A stretch of DNA of 64,000 nucleotides from contig NZ_JADNGY010000009.1 of the NCBI RefSeq assembly GCF_015553625.1, positions 20,921 to 84,920 on the forward strand. Direction: 5' to 3'. Position 1 is the stretch's first letter. Each line of letters begins with the position of its first letter. A model generated the notes under the pieces. That model was given only the letters and a program-made list of their open reading frames with translations. It made no database searches and was not told the DNA's origin. Shown here piece by piece: positions 24,690 through 33,445 of this stretch. Origin of the DNA: Streptococcus australis. GTDB lineage: Bacteria > Bacillota > Bacilli > Lactobacillales > Streptococcaceae. The translations under genes and the position numbers were made by a program.

Positions 24690-24750
24690 TGTAACACTTC
24701 TTTTTCTTTTTGACAAGTATATTTGTCAAAAAAATAAAAATATTTGTCAA
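24690..24750 (-). promoter_or_regulatory. Promoter and TTGACAA operator of the Xre/ABC-2 cassette
   Basis: On the minus strand TTGTCA (24711-24716), 17 bp, TACAAT (extended, TGTTACAAT). The -35 lies inside the palindrome TTGACAA-N6-TTGTCAA (24710-24729). A third half-site TTGACAA is at 24744-24750. The Xre protein of the cassette is the likely ligand. Confidence 0.6.
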
Positions 24751-24845
24751 AAATAGAAGAATGCTTGACATAGATATTTTGAGTACTTAAAGGAATTTCT
24801 CTACTTTAATAGGGTTTCAAGGCTTATAACTTGCAAATCCTATAA

Positions 24846-24878
24846 GAAAAAAACAGTTGAGAAATTCTCAACTGTTTC
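24846..24878 (-). terminator. Terminator of the pheS-GNAT-pheT operon
   Basis: AAACAGTTGAGAA pairs with TTCTCAACTGTTT, next to an A7 run on the plus strand (U7 on the minus strand). It follows the pheT stop. Confidence 0.8.
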
Positions 24879-24891
24879 ATCTTTTTACGAT

Positions 24892-27297
24892 TTAACGCAC
24901 CTCTGCGTCTACTTTTTCTTCAAGTGATGCTTGGATTTTTTCCATGTAGCGTGCGACTTCTTCGTCGGTTAAGCTATCTTCAGGATTTTGGAAGGTCAAG
25001 CTATAAGCCATGGACTTCATTCCGATACCCAGTTTTTCACCTGAGAAGACGTCAAAGAGTTTGATATCTGTCAAACGTTTCACGCCTGCAGCTTGGATGG
25101 CATCGACCACTTCTTGGTGAGTCACTTCTTCTTTGAGGAGAAGGGCGATATCACGGCTGACTGCTGGGAACTTCGTAATTTCCACAAATGGAGCGGCTGG
25201 TTGAAGGGCTGCTTCAATAGCTGAAAGGTTAAGCTCAGCTACATAAGTCTCTGGAATATCATAAGCCTTAGCCGTCACAGGGTGTACTTGACCGAGGAAA
25301 CCAAGAACTTGATCCCCGAGTGAAATCAAGGCTGTACGTCCTGGATGGAGACTAGCTATTTCAGAGGTTGCTGTATAAGTCACTTCAAGACCCAAGCGAG
25401 CAAAGAGGGCTTCCAAGATTCCCTTAGCGTAGAAGAAATCAACTGGAACAGCTGCAGTTTGGAAGTCTTTTTCAGCGACTAAACCAGTCAAAGCAAAGGC
25501 AAAGCTGTTGATCTCATTTGGCAAGTCTTCTTTTGGATTACCCGTTTGCTCGAAGACTTTTCCAATCTCGTAGAGAGCCAAGTCTTTGTTCTTACGCGCA
25601 ACGTTGTAGGCAACTGTATCAAGGATACCAGAAACCATATTTTGACGGAGGACTGAACGGTCCACTGTCATTGGCCACATGAGCTCTGTTAAGTTGCTTG
25701 GCGCAGTTGTAAACTCAACGGCTTTTTCAGGAGTTGTCAGAGCGTAGGTAATGATTTCAGTCAAGCCTGCCCCTTCAGCAATCGTCCGAACTTGACGACG
25801 GAGTTTTTGTGTCGCAGTCAATTCACCTGCTGTCCCATCGTCTTTTGGAAGACTGGTTGGCAAGCGGTCATAACCATAGATACGAGCGATTTCTTCAAAG
25901 AGGTCCGCTTCGATAGTGATGTCCCAACGACGACGTGGAACGCTTACTGTGAAGCTGTCAGCATTTCCAGAAAGGCCAAAGCCAAGACGACGGAAGACAT
26001 CTTCGACATCGGCATAAGTAAGTTCAGTTCCAAGGACACGGTTGACGTCTGCAAGGGTTGAAGAAACTTCTACATCAGAAGTATCCAATTCACCTGCTGA
26101 AACAATACCTTTACGAACAGTTGCTCCTGCAAGTTCAGCAATCATGCTGGCTGCCGCATCAAGGGCTTCATTGACTGTTGCCACATTGATGCCTTTTTCA
26201 AAGCGAGAAGATGATTCAGAACGAAGGTTGAGACGACCACTAGTCTTACGGATAGATTTGCCATTGAAGACAGCAGCTTCAAGGACGACACGACTAGACT
26301 TTTCAGAGATTTCTGTAGCCTGACCACCCATGACACCTGCAAGGGCTACTGGTTTGTCAGCTACTGTAATCACTAAGTCATTTGTTTCCAACTCACGCTC
26401 TTCCCCGTCCAAGGTTACTAATTTTTCACCCGCACGCGCTTCACGGACACGGATGTCGTTTCCTTCAAAGGTATCCAAGTCAAAGGCATGCATCGGCTGA
26501 CCAAAGTAAAGCAGGATATAGTTGGTCACGTCAACCACATTATTGATGGGACGGATTCCTTCATTCATAAGGAGATTTTGCAACCATTGTGGACTTGGTG
26601 CGATGGTTACATTGTCCAAGATACGAGCCGCATAATAAGGAGCTTTGTCTGTGTCAATGCTGACAGAAAGAGCATCTGATGCAATTTGGTCTGTTTCTGT
26701 TAAACTGAATTCCTTAAAGTTGACTGCCTTGTCATAGATAGCAGCTACTTCGTGTGCTACCCCACGCATAGAGAGGGCATCTGCACGGTTAGGCGTGATG
26801 GAAAGTTCGATGATTTCATCATCCAAGTCTAGGTAAGAGAAGACTTCGTCTCCAGGAACAGCATCTTGAGGCAAGATTTGGATCCCATCTGCAAATTCTT
26901 TTGGTACAACGGAGTCAGAAATCCCTAATTCACCAAGGGAGCAGATCATTCCGAGAGATTCTAAACCACGGATTTTCCCTTTTTTGATCTTGTAGTTGTC
27001 CGCGATACGAGCACCTGGAAGAGCCACCATGACCTTGATGCCAGCGCGCACATTTGGTGCTCCACAGACGATTTGACGGGCTTCTTCTTCACCCACATTG
27101 ACTTGGCAGACATGCAAGTGTGTTTCTGGCACATCTTCACAAGACAGGATTTCTCCGACGACAATTTTTGAGAGACCGGCAGCTGGTGATTCCACACCTT
27201 CTACTTCGATCCCTGTGGTTGACATTTTTTCAGCCAACTCTTGTGATGGCACATCAATGTCCACCAATTCTTTTAACCATTTATAACTAACTAACAT
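24892..27297 (-). CDS. pheT: Phenylalanyl-tRNA synthetase beta subunit
   Basis: 801 aa from the ATG at 27297 ([12 protein letters not shown]), the family's usual start; an ATG 21 bp upstream is also open, and neither has a clear SD. It forms the alpha2beta2 enzyme with PheS and charges tRNA-Phe. Domains in order: tRNA-binding (EMAP/OB) domain about 40-150 ('[12 protein letters not shown]'), B3/B4 editing domain about 205-385, B5 domain about 405-475, the synthetase-like core, and the C-terminal ferredoxin-fold anticodon-binding domain ('[12 protein letters not shown]', about 715-800). It is the last gene of the T-box-controlled operon. Confidence 0.95.
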   Translation of the reverse strand: MLVSYKWLKELVDIDVPSQELAEKMSTTGIEVEGVESPAAGLSKIVVGEILSCEDVPETHLHVCQVNVGEEEARQIVCGAPNVRAGIKVMVALPGARIADNYKIKKGKIRGLESLGMICSLGELGISDSVVPKEFADGIQILPQDAVPGDEVFSYLDLDDEIIELSITPNRADALSMRGVAHEVAAIYDKAVNFKEFSLTETDQIASDALSVSIDTDKAPYYAARILDNVTIAPSPQWLQNLLMNEGIRPINNVVDVTNYILLYFGQPMHAFDLDTFEGNDIRVREARAGEKLVTLDGEERELETNDLVITVADKPVALAGVMGGQATEISEKSSRVVLEAAVFNGKSIRKTSGRLNLRSESSSRFEKGINVATVNEALDAAASMIAELAGATVRKGIVSAGELDTSDVEVSSTLADVNRVLGTELTYADVEDVFRRLGFGLSGNADSFTVSVPRRRWDITIEADLFEEIARIYGYDRLPTSLPKDDGTAGELTATQKLRRQVRTIAEGAGLTEIITYALTTPEKAVEFTTAPSNLTELMWPMTVDRSVLRQNMVSGILDTVAYNVARKNKDLALYEIGKVFEQTGNPKEDLPNEINSFAFALTGLVAEKDFQTAAVPVDFFYAKGILEALFARLGLEVTYTATSEIASLHPGRTALISLGDQVLGFLGQVHPVTAKAYDIPETYVAELNLSAIEAALQPAAPFVEITKFPAVSRDIALLLKEEVTHQEVVDAIQAAGVKRLTDIKLFDVFSGEKLGIGMKSMAYSLTFQNPEDSLTDEEVARYMEKIQASLEEKVDAEVR

Positions 27298-27454
27298 ATG
27301 TAAGATACCAAGGGCCATGCTGAAATCTAGATAGCTTTCCTAAATCTCCATCCACCCTCGTTTTGATCCTTTCATTTTGTGTTTTCCAGCTCGAGGCTGG
27401 CTTAGGAAGGTCTAGTAACCTCCCCATCTCTAGAATAGAAGTTTCTCATTCCTT

Positions 27455-27970
27455 CTAGGTCAATTTCTTTCTCAACAACCAGTCAATATCAACCGTATCA
27501 CCGGTAGGATACTCGTGTTCACTAAATCGTTCAAATCCAAAGCGGTAGTAAAAATCTTGTGCCTTAAAGTTGCGTTCCCAGACACCTAGCCAGGCCCACT
27601 CAAAGCCACGGCTCTTGGCTTGATCCAGCGCAAAGAGAAACATTTCCTTGCCAAAACCAGCCCCATGCCATTCCTTTTTGACATAGATCCGTTGGATCTC
27701 AAAGGACTTGTCCATCTCTACTGGCTCGGTCTGCGCTTGACCCCAGTTAATCTTGAGAAAACCACAGATTTCTTGATCTTCATTGAGGACAAAATAAGTT
27801 TCGGACTCTGGATCTAGCAGATCCTTCTCGACTTGCTCCAAAGAGAGCACGGTAGAGAAGTAATCTTCCAAATCTTTCTCAACAATATAGGGACCAAAGG
27901 TATCCCGGTAGGTCTCCACCTCTAAGTCACGCAGGGTCTGTGCCTGGTCGATTTTTACTCTAACTAACAT
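27455..27970 (-). CDS. GNAT-family N-acetyltransferase between pheS and pheT
   Basis: 171 aa. It has the GNAT fold: 'CGFLKINWG' strand (about 67-75), the acetyl-CoA loop 'KEWHGAGFGKEMFLFAL' (Q/R-x-x-G-x-G/A type, about 98-114), and 'AWLGVWERNFKAQDFYYRFGFE' near the C-terminus. It starts 2 bp after the pheS stop, so it is co-transcribed under the Phe T-box. The same insertion between pheS and pheT is known in other streptococci. The substrate is unknown. A 157-bp gap with no gene separates it from pheT. Confidence 0.85.
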   Translation of the reverse strand: MLVRVKIDQAQTLRDLEVETYRDTFGPYIVEKDLEDYFSTVLSLEQVEKDLLDPESETYFVLNEDQEICGFLKINWGQAQTEPVEMDKSFEIQRIYVKKEWHGAGFGKEMFLFALDQAKSRGFEWAWLGVWERNFKAQDFYYRFGFERFSEHEYPTGDTVDIDWLLRKKLT

Positions 27971-27972
27971 GA

Positions 27973-29019
27973 TTATTTAAACTGTTCTGAGAAGCGAACA
28001 TCTCCTTGATAGAAGCCACGGATATCATTGATTCCATAACGAAGCATGGCTACACGCTCCTGACCAAGTCCGAAGGCGAATCCTGAATAGACTGTTGAAT
28101 CAATGCCACTCATCTCAAGCACGCGTGGGTGAACCATACCGGCCCCCATGATTTCGATCCAACCGGTCTTCTTACATACATTACATCCCGCTCCACCACA
28201 TTTGAAGCAAGAGACATCTACTTCAACAGATGGCTCTGTAAATGGGAAGTAAGAAGGACGCAGACGGATTTGGCGTTCTGCACCAAACATCTTTTGCACG
28301 ATCAACTGAAGCGTTCCTTGGAGGTCTGCCATAGAAATATTCTTCCCAACGACCAAACCTTCGATTTGATGGAACTGGTGGCTGTGGGTCGCATCATCTG
28401 TATCCCGACGGAAGACCCGCCCTGGAGAGATCATCTTCAAAGGCCCCTTGCTAAAGTCATGCGCATCCATAGCACGCGCCTGAACTGGTGATGTGTGGGT
28501 CCGAAGCAAGATTTCTTCTGTGATGTAGAAGGTGTCCTGCATATCCCGCGCTGGGTGATCTTTTGGAAGGTTCATGCGTTCAAAGTTGTAGTAGTCTTTT
28601 TCGACTTCAAACCCATCGACGACTTGGTAGCCCATCCCGATAAAGATATCTTCGATTTCTTCACTGGTTTGGGTCAAGACATGACGATGACCACTTGCGA
28701 CTGGACGTCCTGGTAGGGTCACGTCGATACTTTCACTAGCCAATTTAGCTTGGACTTTCTTTTCTTCCAAGAGCTTGGCTGTTTCTTCAAAGGCAGCCGT
28801 CAAGACATCACGCGCTTCATTGACGTGTTTTCCGATAACCGGACGCATTTCAGCAGAGACATCTTTCATCCCTTTAAGGATTTCAGTAAGGGAACCTTTT
28901 TTCCCAAGGACAGAGACGCGTAACTCTTGCATCTCTTTTTTGTTTTCAGCAGAGATCTGCTTCAAAGCTGCCAGCGTTTCTTCCCGAAGCGCTTTTAGTT
29001 GTTCTTCAATCGTTGACAT
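27973..29019 (-). CDS. pheS: Phenylalanyl-tRNA synthetase alpha subunit
   Basis: 348 aa, catalytic subunit. The N-terminal coiled coil (about 1-85) binds tRNA. The class II core shows motif 1 around '[14 protein letters not shown]', motif 2 '[10 protein letters not shown]...[10 protein letters not shown]' and motif 3 '[14 protein letters not shown]' near the C-terminus. A Cys-rich zinc-like insert '[17 protein letters not shown]' sits before motif 3. The ATG has the SD GGAGG. It is the first gene after the T-box leader. Confidence 0.95.
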   Translation of the reverse strand: MSTIEEQLKALREETLAALKQISAENKKEMQELRVSVLGKKGSLTEILKGMKDVSAEMRPVIGKHVNEARDVLTAAFEETAKLLEEKKVQAKLASESIDVTLPGRPVASGHRHVLTQTSEEIEDIFIGMGYQVVDGFEVEKDYYNFERMNLPKDHPARDMQDTFYITEEILLRTHTSPVQARAMDAHDFSKGPLKMISPGRVFRRDTDDATHSHQFHQIEGLVVGKNISMADLQGTLQLIVQKMFGAERQIRLRPSYFPFTEPSVEVDVSCFKCGGAGCNVCKKTGWIEIMGAGMVHPRVLEMSGIDSTVYSGFAFGLGQERVAMLRYGINDIRGFYQGDVRFSEQFK

Positions 29020-29052
29020 ATTTCCTCCATCATGGTCTTCACTCAGACATAG

Positions 29053-29285
29053 AAAAAACCACGCGCCACACCCACATTCGGAGCGTTGACACGCGGTACC
29101 ATCCGTCTTTTATCTGAAACTCAGACCTTAATTTCTAAATCCTTGCGCAAGTGAATTCACTCAGCTTTCATGCAAAGAGCTTTCAGTCACGGCTCTTCTC
29201 CCTGTTGCACTTCCCTTGAGGTACTAGTCTTGCAGATTTCTATTCAGTTACATTCTAGTTTAGCAGATTTTACAAAAAATGACAA
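29053..29285 (-). promoter_or_regulatory. Phe T-box leader and promoter of pheS
   Basis: Promoter TTGTCA (29280-29285), 17 bp, TAAACT (29257-29262). The leader has the T-box antiterminator sequence GGATGGTACCGCG (29092-29104 on the minus strand), then a terminator stem ending in GCGTGG-TTTTTT (29053-29098). Stem I includes an AGTA element, and a loop GTGAATTCAC offers UUC, a Phe codon, as specifier. Uncharged tRNA-Phe should promote antitermination. Confidence 0.85.
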
Positions 29286-29312
29286 GTGAAGCCTGTTTTT
29301 CTTCACTTGCCA
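29282..29312 (-). terminator. Terminator of trpX
   Basis: CAAGTGAA pairs with TTCACTTG across a 10-nt loop; the minus strand continues with TCATTTTTTG. Its distal arm overlaps the -35 of the pheS promoter. Confidence 0.7.
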
Positions 29313-29333
29313 TTCTTGTTATTCGTTTGGTTT

Positions 29334-30338
29334 TTATTCGATGACTTGTCCAGCTTCTTTCAAGACAGATTCTGGAATGGTAATGCCTAATTCTTCTGCC
29401 ACTTTTTTGTTAATGACAGACTTACCATCTGTGAAGATTTCAACTGGTGTGTCAGCTGGTTTTTGACCTTTCAAGATTTTCGCAGCCATTTTACCAGTTG
29501 CCACTCCAAGATCGTGTTGATCGACAACGACTGAGCCTAAACCACCAGCTTCGACCATGGCTGTCGCACTTGGGAAGATTGGTTTTTTAGCTGTTTTGTT
29601 TGCTTCGACTACCGTTGAGAAGGCTGAAGCGATGGTGTTGTCAATTGGAACCCAGATAGCATCCACTTTACCAGTCATGACAGAAACCGTTGAAGCAATT
29701 TCATTTGTAGAAGGGACTGAATAAGGAACCACCTTGTAGCCTGCTTTTTCAGCCAATTTTGTAAATTCTTCTACTTGCGTTTTAGAATTATCTTCACTGG
29801 TTGAGTAAAGGACACCGATTGTTTTCACGTTTGGAGTCAACTCTTTGATCAATTTCAACTGTTGTTCCGTTGGGTTGTGGTCAGATACTCCTGTGATATT
29901 GCCACCTGGTTTTTTCAAATCTTTGACCAAGTTAGCGCCGACTGGGTCTGTGATAGCACCCATGACGATTGGTTTGTCCTTGGTTGCACTAGCCAAACCT
30001 TGAGCAGATGGGGTTGCGATTCCGATCAAAACGTCGTTGTTGTTTTGGACCAATTGCTTACTCATGGTAGCAACCTTGTTTTGGTCCCCTTCTGCATTGA
30101 GGAATTCAATCTCAATCTTGTCCTTGTCATAGCCTTCTTCAGCCAAGCCATCTTGAATCCCCTTGTAGATTTCGTCTAGCGATGGGTGGCTGACCAACTG
30201 CAAGACACCGACTTTTACCTTTTTAGTTCCATCTGCTTTATTAGCTTCATTTTTATTGTTTAACATTGGATAGACTACTGCTACTAAAATAATAGCTAGC
30301 AAAGCACCAATCATTCCCAATACACGTTTGTTTTTCAT
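29334..30338 (-). CDS. trpX: Tryptophan ABC transporter substrate-binding protein, orphan
   Basis: 334 aa, ABC_sub_bind family (TrpX). An uncleaved-looking N-terminal TM helix (about 5-27) without a lipobox Cys anchors it outside the membrane. Two periplasmic-binding lobes follow ('VKVGVLQLVSHPSLDEIYKGI' start; 'GNITGVSDHNPTEQQL' mid; 'PIFPSATAMVEAGGLGSVV' late). Streptococcal trpX normally leads permease and ATPase genes, but here a terminator and pheS follow, so the transporter partners must be elsewhere or lost. Regulation by a Trp T-box supports tryptophan as ligand. Confidence 0.85.
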   Translation of the reverse strand: MKNKRVLGMIGALLAIILVAVVYPMLNNKNEANKADGTKKVKVGVLQLVSHPSLDEIYKGIQDGLAEEGYDKDKIEIEFLNAEGDQNKVATMSKQLVQNNNDVLIGIATPSAQGLASATKDKPIVMGAITDPVGANLVKDLKKPGGNITGVSDHNPTEQQLKLIKELTPNVKTIGVLYSTSEDNSKTQVEEFTKLAEKAGYKVVPYSVPSTNEIASTVSVMTGKVDAIWVPIDNTIASAFSTVVEANKTAKKPIFPSATAMVEAGGLGSVVVDQHDLGVATGKMAAKILKGQKPADTPVEIFTDGKSVINKKVAEELGITIPESVLKEAGQVIE

Positions 30339-30439
30339 TTTCTTTACCTCAATTATTTATTTTTTCGTTTTTTCGCATCTTTGTTAAAGACTGAGTCGCC
30401 ATCGTTTCTTCATCTTCTTTTCTCCCTTCTTTTTGAAAC

Positions 30440-30726
30440 AAAAACACGCCCACACATAGCTATAGCTATGTGAGGACGTGTCATCGCGGTGCCACCTCAC
30501 TTATGGGAAAATGGATATACTCCTCCCATGTCTCTGTCTTGTCTAGCAACAAGTTGCACGATAAGGTGTGCCGACCGAATTTTTATTGTTTCAAATTCAT
30601 CTCATCATTAGTCCAATTTCATAAATGTCCACTACCCACTTCCACCAACCGTGAGCTCTCTATTAAATTTTCATTTATTACTTTTCTAATTGAATCCATT
30701 GTAAATGTTTCCGTAAGCCTTGTCAA
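30440..30726 (-). promoter_or_regulatory. Trp T-box leader and promoter of trpX
   Basis: Promoter TTGACA (30721-30726), 17 bp, TACAAT (30698-30703). The leader ends with antiterminator GAGGTGGCACCGCG (about 30485-30498, minus strand) and a strong terminator, ACACG...CACATAGCT / AGCTATGTG...CGTGT with U5 (30440-30481). A specifier-like AATTGGAC carries UGG (Trp). About 100 nt of non-coding sequence without other signals separates it from trpX. Confidence 0.8.
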
Positions 30727-30839
30727 TACTTTTTTATGTTTTTTTTGAAAACGTTCGTCATTTCCTGAAATTCATTTTCTAACGGATGCTTTTACAAGGA
30801 TTGAAAACCGCCTTCTTACTGGGTTTTCAGGCACTTTTT

Positions 30840-30848
30840 TGATATAAT
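30840..30848 (+). promoter_or_regulatory. Extended -10 promoter of rqcH
   Basis: TGATATAAT ends at 30848, 35 bp before the ATG. No convincing -35 is present. A hairpin (GAAAACC...GGGTTTTC, about 30803-30827) lies just upstream. Confidence 0.5.
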
Positions 30849-30882
30849 TTACTAGAATTAGTCTAGAATGTTGAGGAACCCC

Positions 30883-32544
30883 ATGTCTTTTGATGGATTT
30901 TTTTTACACCATATGGTGAATGAATTACAAAGCGAACTCCTATATGGTCGCATCCAAAAAATTAACCAACCCTTTGAACAAGAGTTGGTTTTACAAATTC
31001 GTAGCAATCGCAAGAATCAAAAACTCTTGCTGTCTTCCCACTCTGTTTTTGGTCGGATCCAACGGACTCAGACCAATTTTGAGAATCCTGCCTTCCCTAA
31101 TACCTTTATCATGGTCATGCGCAAGTATCTCCAAGGGGCAGTCATTGAGCAGATCCAGCAACTGGAGAATGACCGTATTTTAGAAATTGCCGTCTCCAAT
31201 AAAAATGAGATTGGGGATGATATATCTGTAACCCTGATTATTGAAATCATGGGTAAGCACAGCAATATCATTCTTCTGGACAAGGCAACTGGAAAAATCA
31301 TCGAAGCAATCAAGCATGTGGGCTTCTCACAAAATAGCTACCGGACCATTCTCCCTGGATCAACCTATGTAGCTCCTCCAAAAACCGAAGCGGTCAACCC
31401 CTTTACCATTAAAGACGAAGCCTTATTCGCCTTTCTTCACCGAGAAGAGTTGACACCTAAAAACCTTCAAACCCATTTCCAGGGTCTTGGTCGAGATACT
31501 GCTCAAGAATTGGCCAGTCGATTAGAAAGCGGAGAAAAATTAAAAACCTTCCGAGCATTCTTTGAAGCTCCAACAGATCCCCGTCTAACGAAAAAATCTT
31601 TTGCTGCTCTCGCTTATGCAGATAGCCAGGAGGAGACCTTTGAAACCTTATCAGATCTACTCGACCACTACTACTTGGACAAGGCTGAGCGCGACCGGGT
31701 CCAACAACAAGCTGGGGAACTAATCCGCAAGGTGGATAATGAGCTAGAAAAGAACCGGAAAAAATTGGCCAAACAGGAAGCCGAACTAGCAGCGACAGAA
31801 AATGCCGAAGAATTCCGTCAAAAAGGCGAACTACTCACTACCTTCCTCCATCAAGTCCCAAATGATCAAGACCAGGTCACCTTGGACAACTACTATACCA
31901 ACCAGCCTATTACCATTGCTTTGGATAAGGCCTTGACCCCCAGTCAAAATGCTCAACGCTACTTCAAGCGTTACCAGAAGCTAAAAGAAGCCGTCAAACA
32001 TTTGACCTCTCTCATCCAGGAAACCAAGGAAACTATCTCCTACCTAGAGACGGTCGAGACCGCTCTGGCCCAAGCCAGCCTTTCTGAAGTAGCCGAGATT
32101 CGCGAAGAGCTGATCCAAACAGGCTTTATCAAACGACGCAACCGAGAAAAGATCCACAAACGGAAAAAACCAGAGAAGTACTTAGCATCAGATGGCAAGA
32201 CCATTATTCTGGTCGGCCGGAACAATCTTCAAAACGAAGAATTGACCTTCAAAATGGCTAAAAAGGACGAACTCTGGTTCCACGCTAAGGATATTCCAGG
32301 TAGTCACGTGGTCATTACAGGTAACCTCAACCCTTCAGATGAGGTCAAAACCGATGCAGCTGAGCTTGCAGCCTATTTCTCTAAGGGACGCCTGTCCAAT
32401 CTGGTCCAAGTCGACATGATTGAAACAAAAAAACTCAACAAACCGACCGGAGGAAAACCTGGATTTGTAACCTATACCGGTCAGAAAACCCTACGGGTCA
32501 CCCCTGAAGAAGAAAAGATCAAATCTATGCGCATCAATGAGTAA
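30883..32544 (+). CDS. rqcH: Rqc2/RqcH homologue (FbpA/PavA, NFACT family)
   Basis: 553 aa from the ATG at 30883 with the SD GAGGA. It has the NFACT-N domain ('MSFDGFFLHHMVNELQ' start, 'MVMRKYLQGAVIEQI' near 70), a helix-hairpin-helix part, a long coiled coil (about 275-405, 'KVDNELEKNRKKLAKQEAEL'-type) and the NFACT-R domain ('LWFHAKDIPGSHVVI', about 463-477). In Firmicutes it binds stalled 50S-peptidyl-tRNA and recruits tRNA-Ala for alanine tailing. The same family was described as the streptococcal adhesin PavA/FbpA. Monocistronic. Confidence 0.9.
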   Translation: MSFDGFFLHHMVNELQSELLYGRIQKINQPFEQELVLQIRSNRKNQKLLLSSHSVFGRIQRTQTNFENPAFPNTFIMVMRKYLQGAVIEQIQQLENDRILEIAVSNKNEIGDDISVTLIIEIMGKHSNIILLDKATGKIIEAIKHVGFSQNSYRTILPGSTYVAPPKTEAVNPFTIKDEALFAFLHREELTPKNLQTHFQGLGRDTAQELASRLESGEKLKTFRAFFEAPTDPRLTKKSFAALAYADSQEETFETLSDLLDHYYLDKAERDRVQQQAGELIRKVDNELEKNRKKLAKQEAELAATENAEEFRQKGELLTTFLHQVPNDQDQVTLDNYYTNQPITIALDKALTPSQNAQRYFKRYQKLKEAVKHLTSLIQETKETISYLETVETALAQASLSEVAEIREELIQTGFIKRRNREKIHKRKKPEKYLASDGKTIILVGRNNLQNEELTFKMAKKDELWFHAKDIPGSHVVITGNLNPSDEVKTDAAELAAYFSKGRLSNLVQVDMIETKKLNKPTGGKPGFVTYTGQKTLRVTPEEEKIKSMRINE

Positions 32545-32545
32545 T

Positions 32546-32578
32546 AAAAAGGGCTGAGAATCATCTCAGCCCTTTTGT
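32546..32578. terminator. Bidirectional terminator between rqcH and the acetolactate decarboxylase gene
   Basis: AAAAAGGGCTGAGA pairs with TCTCAGCCCTTTT. It serves rqcH on the plus strand and the convergent minus-strand gene. Confidence 0.85.
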
Positions 32579-32579
32579 T

Positions 32580-33296
32580 TTATTCTGATTTGTGGATATC
32601 CTCTTTGACCTGGTCAACGTTGAACTTGGCAAAGAGATACTGGCGGTCCTGGACAGGAAAGCGTTGGTCCAATTGATCAATGGCTCCAACTTCGACGATG
32701 CCCTCTTTGATGACAAAATCCATAACATGTCCTCCAAAGGTATGGTCATCTGAGATAAAGTGAAGGTGATAGCCTGCTACACTGACCCCATGAAACATCT
32801 CTGGCGTCCAAAAACCAACAATGGTTCCTGTAACATTTTCTCGTGTAAATTCTGGCTGATGGGTTGCTACATCTGCAAACTTGGTCTCCGAAGTTGATTT
32901 GGGAATCATGCGCACATGCATTTTGGCGAAATCACCGTGAATCTTGATGGAACGAAACAAATTTTCGCCATCGTAATAAGATTCAATGCGAGCCTCTAAC
33001 TCCTCATCTGTCATTTCAAAGCGTTGTCGAAAAATCACTTCGGCCTGGTGGGGAACAATGGCTGCATAGGGGACAGTCGCATCTGAAGATACTTCCACAA
33101 TCTCTGGTTCCTCTCCTGAACCCTTAGCTTGATAAGCCTTACCATCTAAGACAATCAATTCGCCATCGATTGAGTCCAGGGTCCCAATTCCTAAATCTCC
33201 ATGCTCTAGTAATTCTTTAACCGTAAAGGATCCTCCATAGAGACCAGCCATCAAAGCCCCCAAGGTATTGTATTGAAACAATTTCACCGGTTCCAT
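32580..33296 (-). CDS. budA: Alpha-acetolactate decarboxylase
   Basis: 238 aa from the ATG at 33296; the upstream in-frame ATG (33311) is part of the SD region (GAGGGAG). It converts alpha-acetolactate to acetoin in pyruvate overflow metabolism. The zinc site is clear in 'GYHLHFISDDHTFGGHV' (three His), with the catalytic Arg/Glu region near 'IVGFWTPEMFHGVSV'. The N-terminal 'LFQYNTLGALMAGLYGGS' is typical. Single gene, cytoplasmic; no acetolactate synthase gene is next to it in this window. Confidence 0.93.
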   Translation of the reverse strand: MEPVKLFQYNTLGALMAGLYGGSFTVKELLEHGDLGIGTLDSIDGELIVLDGKAYQAKGSGEEPEIVEVSSDATVPYAAIVPHQAEVIFRQRFEMTDEELEARIESYYDGENLFRSIKIHGDFAKMHVRMIPKSTSETKFADVATHQPEFTRENVTGTIVGFWTPEMFHGVSVAGYHLHFISDDHTFGGHVMDFVIKEGIVEVGAIDQLDQRFPVQDRQYLFAKFNVDQVKEDIHKSE

Positions 33297-33379
33297 TATC
33301 TTCTCCCTCATTCATCTTGTCTTCTTTTTAGCCCTTCCAGTATACCATATTCTCAAGGACAATAACAGAAAGACTGATT

Positions 33380-33428
33380 AAAAAAGAGCGGGACCGAACC
33401 ATGATACAAACTTGTTCTGATTCCCGCC
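33380..33428 (-). terminator. Terminator of the TPR gene
   Basis: GCGGGA (33388-33393) pairs with TCCCGC (33422-33427), with an inner AGAACA/TGGTTC helix; U6 follows on the minus strand. Confidence 0.65.
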
Positions 33429-33445
33429 CTTCAAGGGTCAAGTAG

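Noticed and set aside
27298..27454. 157-bp gap between the GNAT gene and pheT as a possible small gene or RNA
   Set aside because: It has a weak hairpin (CCAGCTCGAGGCTGG) but no ORF with an SD and no promoter.
30744..30762. Possible CcpA cre site (TGAAAACGTTCGTCA) near the trpX promoter
   Set aside because: Only the left half fits the cre consensus and it lies upstream of the -35; support is too weak.
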